NCBI GenBank assembly: GCA_037953625.1 | Contig: CM075651.1 | Location: 108,625,001 to 108,689,000 of the forward strand | Reading direction: 5' to 3' | Length of the DNA stretch: 64,000 bases | DNA from: Crotalaria pallida | Lineage: Eukaryota > Streptophyta > Magnoliopsida > Fabales > Fabaceae | Shown: positions 13,742-29,499 of the stretch, in pieces | Layout of the letters: each line of letters starts with the position of its first letter | Position numbering within the stretch: the stretch's first letter is position 1 | Position numbers and translations under genes: made by a program | The notes under the pieces: model-generated | Told to the model about the DNA's origin: nothing | The model's database searches: none | The model's input: only the letters and a program-made list of their open reading frames with translations

Positions 13742-15239
13742 CTCTCTTAACCATTCTACACTTGTTAGAACCTCCAAGGACTCATGCTACTCCCTCTATG
13801 TCCCTTGGGGACTCAATCAATGTTTAGGATCATTCTAATGGTTCTTATAAGTCCTAATACACATTCCTAGACCATTCTAAGACTTTAGAATACTCTCTTA
13901 ACCATTCTACACCTGTTAGAACCTCCAAGGACTCATGCTAGACCCTCTAAGTCCCTTGTGGACTCAACCATTGTTTAGGATCTTTCTAATGGTTCTTATA
14001 AATCCTAATACACATTGCTAGACCATTCTAAGCCTTTACAGTACTCTCTTAACCATTCTACACTTGTTAGAACCTCCAAGGACTCATGCTACACCCTCTA
14101 CGTCCCTTGGGGTACCATGCAATGTTTAGGATCATTCTAAAGGTTCTTATATGTCCTAATACACATTCCTAGACCATTCTAAGCCTTTAGAGTACTCTCT
14201 TAATCATTCAACACTTGTTAGAACCTCCAAGGACTCATGCTACACCCTCTACGTCCCTCGGGGTACCATGCAATGTTTAGGATCATTCTAAAGGTTCGTA
14301 TATGTCCGAATACACATTCCTAGACCATTCTAAGCCTTTAGAATACTCTCTTTACCATTCTACACTTGTTAGAACCTCCAAGGACTAATGCTACAACCTC
14401 TACATCCCTTGGGGACTCAAGCAATGTTTAGGATCATTCTAATGGTTCTTATAAGTCCTAATACACATCCCTAGACCATTCTAAGCCTTTAGAATACTCT
14501 CTTAAACATTCTACACCTGTTAGAACTTCCAAGGACTCATGTTAGACCCTCTACGTCCTTTGTGGACTCAACCATTGTTTATGATCATTCTAATGGTTCT
14601 TGTAAGTCCTAATACACATTCCTAGACCATTCTAAGCCTTTATAGTACTCTCTTAACCATTCAACACTTGTTAGAACCTCCAAGGACTCATGCTACACCC
14701 TCTACGTCCCTTGGGGTACCTTGCAATGTTTAGGATCATTCTAAAGGTTCATATGTCCTAATACACTTTCCTAGACCATTCTAAGCCTATAGAATACTCT
14801 CTTAACCATTCTAGACTTGTTAGAACCTCCAAGGACTTATGCTACAACCTCTACATCCCTTGGGGACTCAGGCAATGTTTAGGATCATTCTAATGGTTCT
14901 TATAAATCCTAATACACATTCCTAGACCATTCTAAGCCTTTAGAATACTCTCTTAACCATTCTACACTTGTTAGAACCTCCAAGGACTCATGCTACACCC
15001 TCTACGTCCCTTGGGGTACCATGCAATGTTTAGGATCATTCTAAAGGTTCGTATATGTCCTAATACACATTCCTAGACCATTCTAAGCCTTTAGAATACT
15101 CTCTTAACCATTCTACACCTGTTAGAACCTCCAAGGACTCATGTTAGACCCTCTACGTCCTTTGTGGACTCAACCATTGTTTAGGATAATTCTAATGGTT
15201 CTTGTAAGTCCTAGTACACATTCCTAAACCATTCTAAGC

Positions 15240-18200
15240 CTTTAGAGTACTCTCTTAACCATTCAACACTTGTTAGAACCTCCAAGGACTCATTCTACAC
15301 CCTCTACGTCCCTTGGGGTACCATGCAATGTTTAGGATCATTCTAAAGGTTCGTATATGTCCTAATACACATTCTAGACCATTCTAAGCCTTTAAAATAC
15401 TCTCTTAACCATTCTACACTTGTTAGAACCTCCAAGGACTCATGCTACAACCTCTACATCCCTTGGGGACTCATGCATTGTTTAGGATCATTCTAATGGT
15501 TCTTATATGACCTAATACACATTCCTAGACCATTCTAAGCCTTTAGAATATTCTCGTAACCATTCTACACTTGTTAGAACCTCCAAGGACTCATGCTACT
15601 CCCTCTATGTCCCTCGGGGACTCAATCAATGTTTAGGATCATTCGAATAGTTCTTATACGTCCTAATACACATTCCTAGACCATTCTAAGCCTTTAGAAT
15701 ACTCTCTTAACCATTCTACACCTGTTAGAACCTCTAAGGACTCATGTTAGACCCTCTACGTCCTTTGTGGACTCAACCATTGTTTAGGATCATTCTAATG
15801 GTTCTTGTAAGTCCTAATACACATTCCTAGACCATTCTAAGCCTTTAGAGTACTCTCTTAACCATTCTACACTTGTTAGAACCTCCAAGGACTCATGCTA
15901 CACTCTCTACGTCCCTTGGGGTACCATGCAATGTTTAGGATCATTCTAAAGGTTCTTATATGTCCTAATACACATTCCTAGACCATTCTAAGCCTTTAGA
16001 ATACTCTCTTAACCATTCTACACTTGTTAGAACCTCCAAGGACTTATGCTACAACCTCTACATCCCTTGGGGACTCAAGCAATGTTTAGGATCATTCGAA
16101 TGGTTCTTATACGTCCTAATACACATTCCTAGACCATTCTAAGCCTTTAGAATAATCTCTTAACCATTCTACACTTGTTAGAACCTCTAAGGACTCATGC
16201 TAGACCCTCTACGTCCTTTGTGGACTCAACCATTGTTTAGGATCATTCTAATGGTTCTTATAAGTCCTAATACACATTCCTAGACCATTCTAAGACTTTA
16301 GAATACTCTCTTAACCATTCTACACCTGTTACAACCTCCAGGACTCATGCTAGACCCTCTACGTCCTTTGTGGACTCAACCATTGTTTAGGATCATTCTA
16401 ATGGTTCTTATAAGTCCTAATACACATTCCTAGACCATTCTAAGACTTTAGAATACTCTCTTAACCATTCTACACCTGTTACAACCTCCACGGACTCATG
16501 CTAGACCCTCTACGTCCTTTGTGGACTCAACCATTGTTTAGGATCATTCTAATGGTTCTTGTAAGTCCTAATACACATTCCTAGATCATTCTAAGCCTTT
16601 AGAATACTCTCTTAACCATTCTACACTTGTTAGAACCTCCAAGGACTCATGCTACACCCTCTACGTCCCTTGGGGTACCATGCAATGTTTAGGATCATTC
16701 TAAAGGTTCGTATATGTCCTAATACACTTTCCTAGACCATTCTATGCCTATAGAATACTCTCTTAACCATTCTAGACTTGTTAGAACCTCCAAGGACTTA
16801 TGCTACAACCTCTACATCCCTTGGGGATTCAAGCAATGTTTAGGATCATTCTAATGGTTCTTATAAATCCTAATACACATTCCTAGACCATTCTAAGCCT
16901 TTAGAATACTCTCTTAACCATTCTACACTTGTTAGAACCTCGAAGGACTCATGCTACACCCTCTACGTCCCTTGGGGTACCATGCAATGTTTAGGATCAT
17001 TCTAAAGGTTCGTATATGTCCTAATACACATTCCTAGACCATTTTAAGCCTTTAGAATACTCTCTTAACCATTCTACACCTGTTAGAACCTCCAAGGACT
17101 CATGTTAGACCCTCTACGTCCTTTGTGGACTCAACCATTGTTTAGGATAATTCTAATGGTTCTTGTAAGTCCTAATACACATTCCTAAACCATTCTAAGC
17201 CTTTAGAGTACTCTCTTAACCATTCAACACTTGTTAGAACCTCCAAGGACTCATGCTACACCCTCTACGTCCCTTGGGGTACCATGCAATGTTTAGGATC
17301 ATTCTAAAGGTTCGTATATGTCCTAATACACATTCTAGACCATTCAAAGCCTTTAAAATACTCTCTTAACCATTCTACACTTGTTAGAACCTCCAAGGAC
17401 TCATGCTACAACCTCTACATCCCTTGGGGACTCATGCATTGTTTAGGATCATTCTAATGGTTCTTATATGACCTAATACACATTCCTAGATCATTCTAAG
17501 CCTTTAGAATATTCTCGTAACCATTCTACACTTGTTAGAACCTCCAAGGACTCATGCTACTCCCTCTATGTCCCTCGGGGACTCAATCAATGTTTAGGAT
17601 CATTCGAATAGTTCTTATACGTCCTAATACACATTCCTAGACCATTCTAAGCCTTTAGAATACTCTCTTAACCATTCTACACCTGTTAGAACCTCTAAGG
17701 AATCATGTTAGACCCTCTACGTCCTTTGTGGACTCAACCATTGTTTAGGATCATTCTAATGGTTCTTGTAAGTCCTAATACACATTCCTAGACCATTCTA
17801 AGCCTTTAGAGTACTCTCTTAACCATTCTACACTTGTTAGAACCTCCAAGGACTCATGCTACACCCTCTACGTCCCTTGGGGTACCATGCAATGTTTAGG
17901 ATCATTCTAAAGGTTCTTATATGTCCTAATACACATTCCTAGACCATTCTAAGTCTTTAGAATACTCTCTTAACCATTCTACACTTGTTAGAACCTCCAA
18001 GGACTTATGCTACAACCTCTACATCCCTTGGGGACTCAAGCAATGTTTAGGATCATTCGAATGGTTCTTATACGTCCTAATACACATTCCTAGACCATTC
18101 TAAGCCTTTAGAATACTCTCTTAACCATTCTACACTTGTTAAAACCTCTAAGGACTCATGCTAGACCCTCTACGTCCTTTGTGGACTCAACCATTGTTTA

Positions 18201-21200
18201 GGATCATTCTAATGGTTCTTATAAGTCCTAATACACATTCCTAGACCATTCTAAGACTTTAGAATACTCTCTTAACCATTCTACACCTGTTACAACCTCC
18301 ACGGACTCATGCTAGACCCTCTACGTCCTTTGTGGACTCAACCATTGTTTAGGATCATTCTAATTGTTCTTGTAAGTCCTAATACACATTCCTAGATCAT
18401 TCTAAGCCTTTAGAATACTCTCTTAACCATTCTACACTTGTTAGAACCTCCAAGGACTCATGCTACACCCTCTACGTCCCTTGGGGTACCATGCAATGTT
18501 TAGGATCATTCTAAAGGTTCGTATATGTCCTAATACACTTTCCTAGACCATTCTAAGCCTATAGAATACTCTCTTAACCATTCTAGACTTTTTAGAACCT
18601 CCAAGGACTTATGCTACAACCTCTACATCCCTTGGGGACTCAAGCAATGTTTAGGATCATTCTAATGGTTCTTATAAATCCTAATACACATTCCTAGACC
18701 ATTCTAAGCCTTTAGAATACTCTCTTAACCATTCTACACTTGTTAGAACCTCCAAGGACTAATGCTACACCCTCTACGTCCCTTGGGGTACCATGCAATG
18801 TTTAGGATCATTCTAAAGGTTCGTATATGTCCTAATACACATTCCTAGACCATTTTAAGCCTTTAGAATACTCTCTTAACCATTCTACACCTGTTAGAAC
18901 CTCCAAGGACTCATGTTAGACCCTCTACGTCCTTTGTGGACTCAACCATTGTTTAGGATAATTCTAATGGTTCTTGTAAGTCCTAATACACATTCCTAAA
19001 CCATTCTAAGCCTTTAGAGTACTCTCTTAACCATTGAACACTTGTTAGAACCTCCAAGGACTCATGCTACACCCTCTACGTCCCTTGGGGTACCATGCAA
19101 TGTTTAGGATCATTCTAAAGGTTCGTATATGTCCTAATACACATTCTAGACCATTCTAAGCCTTTAAAATACTCTCTTAACCATTCTACACTTGTTAGAA
19201 CCTCCAAGGACTCATGCTACAACCTCTACATCCCTTGGGGACTCATGCATTGTTTAGGATCATTCTAATGGTTCTTATATGACCTAATACACATTCCTAG
19301 ACCATTCTAAGCCTTTAGAATATTCTCGTAACCATTCTACACTTGTTAGAACCTCCAAGGACTCGTGCTACTCCCTCTATGTCCCTCGGGGACTCAATCA
19401 ATGTTTAGGATCATTCGAATAGTTCTTATACGTCCTAATACACATTCCTAGACCATTCTAAGCCTTTAGAATACTCTCTTAACCATTCTACACCTGTTAG
19501 AACCTCTAAGGACTCATGTTAGACCCTCTACGTCCTTTGTGGACTCAACCATTGTTTAGGATCATTCTAATGGTTCTTGTAAGTCCTAATACACATTCCT
19601 AGACCATTCTAAGCCTTTAGAGTACTCTCTTAACCATTCTACACTTGTTAGAACCTCCAAGGACTCATGCTACACCCTCTACGTCCCTTGGGGTACCATG
19701 CAATGTTTAGGATCATTCTAAAGGTTCTTATATGTCCTAATACACATTCCTAGACCATTCTAAGTCTTTAGAATACTCTCTTAACCATTCTACACTTGTT
19801 AGAACCTCCAAGGACTTATGCTACAACCTCTACATCCCTTGGGGACTCAAGCAATGTTTAGGATCATTCGAATGGTTCTTATACGTCCTAATACACATTC
19901 CTAGACCATTCTAAGCCTTTAGAATACTCTCTTAACCATTCTACACTTGTTAAAACCTCTAAGGACTCATGCTAGACCCTCTACGTCCTTTGTGGACTCA
20001 ACCATTGTTTAGGATCATTCTAATGGTTCTTATAAGTCCTAATACACATTCCTAGACCATTCTAAGACTTTAGAATACTCTCTTAACCATTCTACACCTG
20101 TTACAACCTCCACGGACTCATGCTAGACCCTCTACGTCCTTTGTGGACTCAACCATTGTTTAGGATCATTCTAATTGTTCTTGTAAGTCCTAATACACAT
20201 TCCTAGATCATTCTAAGCCTTTAGAATACTCTCTTAACCATTCTACACTTGTTAGAACCTCCAAGGACTCATGCTACACCCTCTACGTCCCTTGGGGTAC
20301 CATGCAATGTTTAGGATCATTCTAAAGGTTCGTATATGTCCTAATACACTTTCCTAGACCATTCTAAGCCTATAGAATACTCTCTTAACCATTCTAGACT
20401 TTTTAGAACCTCCAAGGACTTATGCTACAACCTCTACATCCCTTGGGGACTCAAGCAATGTTTAGGATCATTCTAATGGTTCTTATAAATCCTAATACAC
20501 ATTCCTAGACCATTCTAAGCCTTTAGAATACTCTCTTAACCATTCTACACTTGTTAGAACCTCCAAGGACTAATGCTACACCCTCTACGTCCCTTGGGGT
20601 ACCATGCAATGTTTAGGATCATTCTAAAGGTTCGTATATGTCCTAATACACATTCCTAGACCATTTTAAGCCTTTAGAATACTCTCTTAACCATTCTACA
20701 CCTGTTAGAACCTCCAAGGACTCATGTTAGACCCTCTACGTCCTTTGTGGACTCAACCATTGTTTAGGATAATTCTAATGGTTCTTGTAAGTCCTAATAC
20801 ACATTCCTAAACCATTCTAAGCCTTTAGAGTACTCTCTTAACCATTGAACACTTGTTAGAACCTCCAAGGACTCATGCTACACCCTCTACGTCCCTTGGG
20901 GTACCATGCAATGTTTAGGATCATTCTAAAGGTTCGTATATGTCCTAATACACATTCTAGACCATTCTAAGCCTTTAAAATACTCTCTTAACCATTCTAC
21001 ACTTGTTAGAACCTCCAAGGACTCATGCTACAACCTCTACATCCCTTGGGGACTCATGCATTGTTTAGGATCATTCTAATGGTTCTTATATGACCTAATA
21101 CACATTCCTAGACCATTCTAAGCCTTTAGAATATTCTCGTAACCATTCTACACTTGTTAGAACCTCCAAGGACTCGTGCTACTCCCTCTATGTCCCTCGG

Positions 21201-24200
21201 GGACTCAATCAATGTTTAGGATCATTCGAATAGTTCTTATACGTCCTAATACACATTCCTAGACCATTCTAAGCCTTTAGAATACTCTCTTAACCATTCT
21301 ACACCTGTTAGAACCTCTAAGGACTCATGTTAGACCCTCTACGTCCTTTGTGGACTCAACCATTGTTTAGGATCATTCTAATGGTTCTTGTAAGTCCTAA
21401 TACACATTCCTAGACCATTCTAAGCCTTTAGAGTACTCTCTTAACCATTCTACACTTGTTAGAACCTCCAAGGACTCATGCTACACCCTCTACGTCCCTT
21501 GGGGTACCATGCAATGTTTAGGATCATTCTAAAGGTTCTTATATGTCCTAATACACATTCCTAGACCATTCTAAGCCTTTAGAATACTCTCTTAACCATT
21601 CTACACTTGTTAGAACCTCCAAGGACTTATGCTACAACCTCTACATCCCTTCGGGACTCAAGCAATGTTTAGGATCATTCGAATGGTTCTTATACGTCCT
21701 AATACACATTCCTAGACCATTCTAAGCCTTTAGAATACTCTCTTAACCATTCTACACTTTTTAGAACCTCTAAGGACTCATGCTAGACCCTCTACGTCCT
21801 TTGTGGACTCAACCATTGTTTAGGATCATTCTAATGGTTCTTATAACTCCTAATACACATTCCTAGACCATTCTAAGACTTTAGAATACTCTCTTAACCA
21901 TTCTACACCTGTTACAACCTCCACGGACTCATGCTAGACCCTCTACGTCCTATGTTGACTCAACCATTGTTTAGGATCATTCTAATGGTTCTTGTAAGTC
22001 CTAATACACATTCCTAGATCATTCTATGCCTTTAGAGTACTCTCTTATCCATTCTACATTTGTTAGAACCTCCAAGGACTCATGCTACACCCTCTACGTC
22101 CCTTGGGGTACCATGCAATGTTTAGGATCATTCTAAAGGTTCGTATATGTCCTAATACACATTCCTAGACCATTCTAAGCCTTTAGAATACTATCTTAAC
22201 CATTCTACACTTTTTAGAACCTCCAAGGACTTATGCTACAACCTCTACATCCCTTGGGGACTCAAGCAATGTTTAGGATCATTCTAATGGTTCTTATAAG
22301 TCCTAATACACATTACTAGACCATTATAAGCCTTTAGAATACTCTCTTAACCATTCTACACTTGTTAGAACCTCCAAGGACTCATGCTACTCCCTCTATG
22401 TCCCTTGGGGACTCAATGAATGTTTAGGATCATTCTAATGGTTCTTATAAGTCCTAATACACATTCCTAAACCATTCTAAGACTTTAGAATACTCTCTTA
22501 ACCATTCTACACCTGTTAGAACCTCCAAGGACTCATGCTAGACCCTCTACGTCCCTTGTGGACTCAACCATTGTTTAGGATCTTTCTAATGGTTCTTGTA
22601 AGTCCTAATACACATTCCTAAACCATTCTAAGCCTTTAGAGTACTCTCTTAACCATTGAACACTTGTTAGAACCTCCAAGGACTCATGCTACACCCTCTA
22701 CGTCCCTTGGGGTACCATGCAATGTTTAGGATCATTCTAAAGGTTCTTATATGTCCTAATACACATTCCTAGACCATTCTAAGTCTTTAGAATACTCTCT
22801 TAACCATTCTACACTTGTTAGAACCTCCAAGGACTTATGCTACAACCTCTACATCCCTTGGGGACTCAAGCAATGTTTAGGATCATTCGAATGGTTCTTA
22901 TACGTCCTAATACACATTCCTAGACCATTCTAAGCCTTTAGAATACTCTCTTAACCATTCTACACTTGTTAAAACCTCTAAGGACTCATGCTAGACCCTC
23001 TACGTCCTTTGTGGACTCAACCATTGTTTAGGATCATTCTAATGGTTCTTATAAGTCCTAATACACATTCCTAGACCATTCTAAGACTTTAGAATACTCT
23101 CTTAACCATTCTACACCTGTTACAACCTCCACGGACTCATGCTAGACCCTCTACGTCCTTTGTGGACTCAACCATTGTTTAGGATCATTCTAATTGTTCT
23201 TGTAAGTCCTAATACACATTCCTAGATCATTCTAAGCCTTTAGAATACTCTCTTAACCATTCTACACTTGTTAGAACCTCCAAGGACTCATGCTACACCC
23301 TCTACGTCCCTTGGGGTACCATGCAATGTTTAGGATCATTCTAAAGGTTCGTATATGTCCTAATACACTTTCCTAGACCATTCTAAGCCTATAGAATACT
23401 CTCTTAACCATTCTAGACTTTTTAGAACCTCCAAGGACTTATGCTACAACCTCTACATCCCTTGGGGACTCAAGCAATGTTTAGGATCATTCTAATGGTT
23501 CTTATAAATCCTAATACACATTCCTAGACCATTCTAAGCCTTTAGAATACTCTCTTAACCATTCTACACTTGTTAGAACCTCCAAGGACTAATGCTACAC
23601 CCTCTACGTCCCTTGGGGTACCATGCAATGTTTAGGATCATTCTAAAGGTTCGTATATGTCCTAATACACATTCCTAGACCATTTTAAGCCTTTAGAATA
23701 CTCTCTTAACCATTCTACACCTGTTAGAACCTCCAAGGACTCATGTTAGACCCTCTACGTCCTTTGTGGACTCAACCATTGTTTAGGATAATTCTAATGG
23801 TTCTTGTAAGTCCTAATACACATTCCTAAACCATTCTAAGCCTTTAGAGTACTCTCTTAACCATTGAACACTTGTTAGAACCTCCAAGGACTCATGCTAC
23901 ACCCTCTACGTCCCTTGGGGTACCATGCAATGTTTAGGATCATTCTAAAGGTTCGTATATGTCCTAATACACATTCTAGACCATTCTAAGCCTTTAAAAT
24001 ACTCTCTTAACCATTCTACACTTGTTAGAACCTCCAAGGACTCATGCTACAACCTCTACATCCCTTGGGGACTCATGCATTGTTTAGGATCATTCTAATG
24101 GTTCTTATATGACCTAATACACATTCCTAGACCATTCTAAGCCTTTAGAATATTCTCGTAACCATTCTACACTTGTTAGAACCTCCAAGGACTCATGCTA

Positions 24201-27200
24201 CTCCCTCTATGTCCCTCGGGGACTCAATCAATGTTTAGGATCATTCGAATAGTTCTTATACGTCTTAATACACATTCCTAGACCATTCTAAGCCTTTAGA
24301 ATACTCTCTTAACCATTCTACACCTGTTAGAACCTCTAAGGACTCATGTTAGACCCTCTACGTCCTTTGTGGACTCAACCATTGTTTAGGATCATTCTAA
24401 TGGTTCTTGTAAGTCCTAATACACATTCCTAGACCATTCTAAGCCTTTAGAGTACTCTCTTAACCATTCTACACTTGTTAGAACCTCCAAGGACTCATGC
24501 TACACTCTCTACGTCCCTTGGGGTACCATGCAATGTTTAGGATCATTCTAAAGGTTCTTATATGTCCTAATACACATTCCTAGACCATTCTAAGCCTTTA
24601 GAATACTCTCTTAACCATTCTACACTTGTTAGAACCTCCAAGGACTTATGCTACAACCTCTACATCCCTTGGGGACTCAAGCAATGTTTAGGATCATTCG
24701 AATGGTTCTTATACGTCCTAATACACATTCCTAGACCATTCTAAGCCTTTAGAATAATCTCTTAACCATTCTACACTTGTTAGAACCTCTAAGGACTCAT
24801 GCTAGACCCTCTACGTCCTTTGTGGACTCAACCATTGTTTAGGATCATTCTAATGGTTCTTATAAGTCCTAATACACATTCCTAGACCATTCTAAGACTT
24901 TAGAATACTCTCTTAACCATTCTACACCTGTTACAACCTCCAGGACTCATGCTAGACCCTCTACGTCCTTTGTGGACTCAACCATTGTTTAGGATCATTC
25001 TAATGGTTCTTATAAGTCCTAATACACATTCCTAGACCATTCTAAGACTTTAGAATACTCTCTTAACCATTCTACACCTGTTACAACCTCCACGGACTCA
25101 TGCTAGACCCTCTACGTCCTTTGTGGACTCAACCATTGTTTAGGATCATTCTAATGGTTCTTGTAAGTCCTAATACACATTCCTAGATCATTCTAAGCCT
25201 TTAGAATACTCTCTTAACCATTCTACACTTGTTAGAACCTCCAAGGACTCATGCTACACCCTCTACGTCCCTTGGGGTACCATGCAATGTTTAGGATCAT
25301 TCTAAAGGTTCGTATATGTCCTAATACACTTTCCTAGACCATTCTATGCCTATAGAATACTCTCTTAACCATTCTAGACTTGTTAGAACCTCCAAGGACT
25401 TATGCTACAACCTCTACATCCCTTGGGGATTCAAGCAATGTTTAGGATCATTTTAATGGTTCTTATAAATCCTAATACACATTCCTAGACCATTCTAAGC
25501 CTTTAGAATACTCTCTTAACCATTCTACACTTGTTAGAACCTCGAAGGACTCATGCTACACCCTCTACGTCCCTTGGGGTACCATGCAATGTTTAGGATC
25601 ATTCTAAAGGTTCGTATATGTCCTAATACACATTCCTAGACCATTTTAAGCCTTTAGAATACTCTCTTAACCATTCTACACCTGTTAGAACCTCCAAGGA
25701 CTCATGTTAGACCCTCTACGTCCTTTGTGGACCTAACCATTGTTTAGGATAATTCTAATGGTTCTTGTAAGTCCTAATACACATTCCTAAACCATTCTAA
25801 GCCTTTAGAGTACTCTCTTAACCATTCAACACTTGTTAGAACCTCCAAGGACTCATGCTACACCCTCTACGTCCCTTGGGGTACCATGCAATGTTTAGGA
25901 TCATTCTAAAGGTTCGTATATGTCCTAATACACATTCTAGACCATTCAAAGCCTTTAAAATACTCTCTTAACCATTCTACACTTGTTAGAACCTCCAAGG
26001 ACTCATGCTACAACCTCTACATCCCTTGGGGACTCATGCATTGTTTAGGATCATTCTAATGGTTCTTATATGACCTAATACACATTCCTAGATCATTCTA
26101 AGCCTTTAGAATATTCTCGTAACCATTCTACACTTGTTAGAACCTCCAAGGACTCATGCTACTCCCTCTATGTCCCTCGGGGACTCAATCAATGTTTAGG
26201 ATCATTCGAATAGTTCTTATACGTCCTAATACACATTCCTAGACCATTCTAAGCCTTTAGAATACTCTCTTAACCATTCTACACCTGTTAGAACCTCTAA
26301 GGAATCATGTTAGACCCTCTACGTCCTTTGTGGACTCAACCATTGTTTAGGATCATTCTAATGGTTCTTGTAAGTCCTAATACACATTCCTAGACCATTC
26401 TAAGCCTTTAGAGTACTCTCTTAACCATTCTACACTTGTTAGAACCTCCAAGGACTCATGCTACACCCTCTACGTCCCTTGGGGTACCATGCAATGTTTA
26501 GGATCATTCTAAAGGTTCTTATATGTCCTAATACACATTCCTAGACCATTCTAAGTCTTTAGAATACTCTCTTAACCATTCTACACTTGTTAGAACCTCC
26601 AAGGACTTATGCTACAACCTCTACATCCCTTGGGGACTCAAGCAATGTTTAGGATCATTCGAATGGTTCTTATACGTCCTAATACACATTCCTAGACCAT
26701 TCTAAGCCTTTAGAATACTCTCTTAACCATTCTACACTTGTTAAAACCTCTAAGGACTCATGCTAGACCCTCTACGTCCTTTGTGGACTCAACCATTGTT
26801 TAGGATCATTCTAATGGTTCTTATAAGTCCTAATACACATTCCTAGACCATTCTAAGACTTTAGAATACTCTCTTAACCATTCTACACCTGTTACAACCT
26901 CCACGGACTCATGCTAGACCCTCTACGTCCTTTGTGGACTCAACCATTGTTTAGGATCATTCTAATTGTTCTTGTAAGTCCTAATACACATTCCTAGATC
27001 ATTCTAAGCCTTTAGAATACTCTCTTAACCATTCTACACTTGTTAGAACCTCCAAGGACTCATGCTACACCCTCTACGTCCCTTGGGGTACCATGCAATG
27101 TTTAGGATCATTCTAAAGGTTCGTATATGTCCTAATACACTTTCCTAGACCATTCTAAGCCTATAGAATACTCTCTTAACCATTCTAGACTTTTTAGAAC

Positions 27201-29400
27201 CTCCAAGGACTTATGCTACAACCTCTACATCCCTTGGGGACTCAAGCAATGTTTAGGATCATTCTAATGGTTCTTATAAATCCTAATACACATTCCTAGA
27301 CCATTCTAAGCCTTTAGAATACTCTCTTAACCATTCTACACTTGTTAGAACCTCCAAGGACTAATGCTACACCCTCTACGTCCCTTGGGGTACCATGCAA
27401 TGTTTAGGATCATTCTAAAGGTTCGTATATGTCCTAATACACATTCCTAGACCATTTTAAGCCTTTAGAATACTCTCTTAACCATTCTACACCTGTTAGA
27501 ACCTCCAAGGACTCATGTTAGACCCTCTACGTCCTTTGTGGACTCAACCATTGTTTAGGATAATTCTAATGGTTCTTGTAAGTCCTAATACACATTCCTA
27601 AACCATTCTAAGCCTTTAGAGTACTCTCTTAACCATTGAACACTTGTTAGAACCTCCAAGGACTCATGCTACACCCTCTACGTCCCTTGGGGTACCATGC
27701 AATGTTTAGGATCATTCTAAAGGTTCGTATATGTCCTAATACACATTCTAGACCATTCTAAGCCTTTAAAATACTCTCTTAACCATTCTACACTTGTTAG
27801 AACCTCCAAGGACTCATGCTACAACCTCTACATCCCTTGGGGACTCATGCATTGTTTAGGATCATTCTAATGGTTCTTATATGACCTAATACACATTCCT
27901 AGACCATTCTAAGCCTTTAGAATATTCTCGTAACCATTCTACACTTGTTAGAACCTCCAAGGACTCGTGCTACTCCCTCTATGTCCCTCGGGGACTCAAT
28001 CAATGTTTAGGATCATTCGAATAGTTCTTATACGTCCTAATACACATTCCTAGACCATTCTAAGCCTTTAGAATACTCTCTTAACCATTCTACACCTGTT
28101 AGAACCTCTAAGGACTCATGTTAGACCCTCTACGTCCTTTGTGGACTCAACCATTGTTTAGGATCATTCTAATGGTTCTTGTAAGTCCTAATACACATTC
28201 CTAGACCATTCTAAGCCTTTAGAGTACTCTCTTAACCATTCTACACTTGTTAGAACCTCCAAGGACTCATGCTACACCCTCTACGTCCCTTGGGGTACCA
28301 TGCAATGTTTAGGATCATTCTAAAGGTTCTTATATGTCCTAATACACATTCCTAGACCATTCTAAGCCTTTAGAATACTCTCTTAACCATTCTACACTTG
28401 TTAGAACCTCCAAGGACTTATGCTACAACCTCTACATCCCTTCGGGACTCAAGCAATGTTTAGGATCATTCGAATGGTTCTTATACGTCCTAATACACAT
28501 TCCTAGACCATTCTAAGCCTTTAGAATACTCTCTTAACCATTCTACACTTTTTAGAACCTCTAAGGACTCATGCTAGACCCTCTACGTCCTTTGTGGACT
28601 CAACCATTGTTTAGGATCATTCTAATGGTTCTTATAAGTCCTAATACACATTCCTAGACCATTCTAAGACTTTAGAATACTCTCTTAACCATTCTACACC
28701 TGTTACAACCTCCACGGACTCATGCTAGACCCTCTACGTCCTATGTTGACTCAACCATTGTTTAGGATCATTCTAATGGTTCTTGTAAGTCCTAATACAC
28801 ATTCCTAGATCATTCTATGCCTTTAGAGTACTCTCTTATCCATTCTACATTTGTTAGAACCTCCAAGGACTCATGCTACACCCTCTACGTCCCTTGGGGT
28901 ACCATGCAATGTTTAGGATCATTCTAAAGGTTCGTATATGTCCTAATACACATTCCTAGACCATTCTAAGCCTTTAGAATACTATCTTAACCATTCTACA
29001 CTTTTTAGAACCTCCAAGGACTTATGCTACAACCTCTACATCCCTTGGGGACTCAAGCAATGTTTAGGATCATTCTAATGGTTCTTATAAGTCCTAATAC
29101 ACATTACTAGACCATTATAAGCCTTTAGAATACTCTCTTAACCATTCTACACTTGTTAGAACCTCCAAGGACTCATGCTACTCCCTCTATGTCCCTTGGG
29201 GACTCAATGAATGTTTAGGATCATTCTAATGGTTCTTATAAGTCCTAATACACATTCCTAAACCATTCTAAGACTTTAGAATACTCTCTTAACCATTCTA
29301 CACCTGTTAGAACCTCCAAGGACTCATGCTAGACCCTCTACGTCCCTTGTGGACTCAACCATTGTTTAGGATCTTTCTAATGGTTCTTATAAGTCCTAAT
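15240..29400. repeat. 1811-bp higher-order repeat nested in an 8.6-kb segmental duplication
   Basis: A 'cattttaagc' variant recurs at 17041, 18852 and 20663 (steps of 1811 bp, 12 monomers minus one base), then at 23682, 25643 and 27454. Rare private variants show a larger duplication: 'cactctctac' at 15901 and 24503, and a shortened 'acctccaggactc' at 16341 and 24943, both offset by 8602 bp. Farther right the offset drops to 6791 bp ('tatgttgact' at 21951 and 28742; 'actcaatgaa' at 22411 and 29202), so the two large copies differ by one 1811-bp unit. Edges are approximate. Confidence 0.82.
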
Positions 29401-29499
29401 ACACATTCCTAGACCATTCTAAGCCATTAGAGTACTCTCTTAACCATTCTACACTTGTTAGAACCTCCAAGGACTCATGCTACTCCCTCTATGTCCCTT

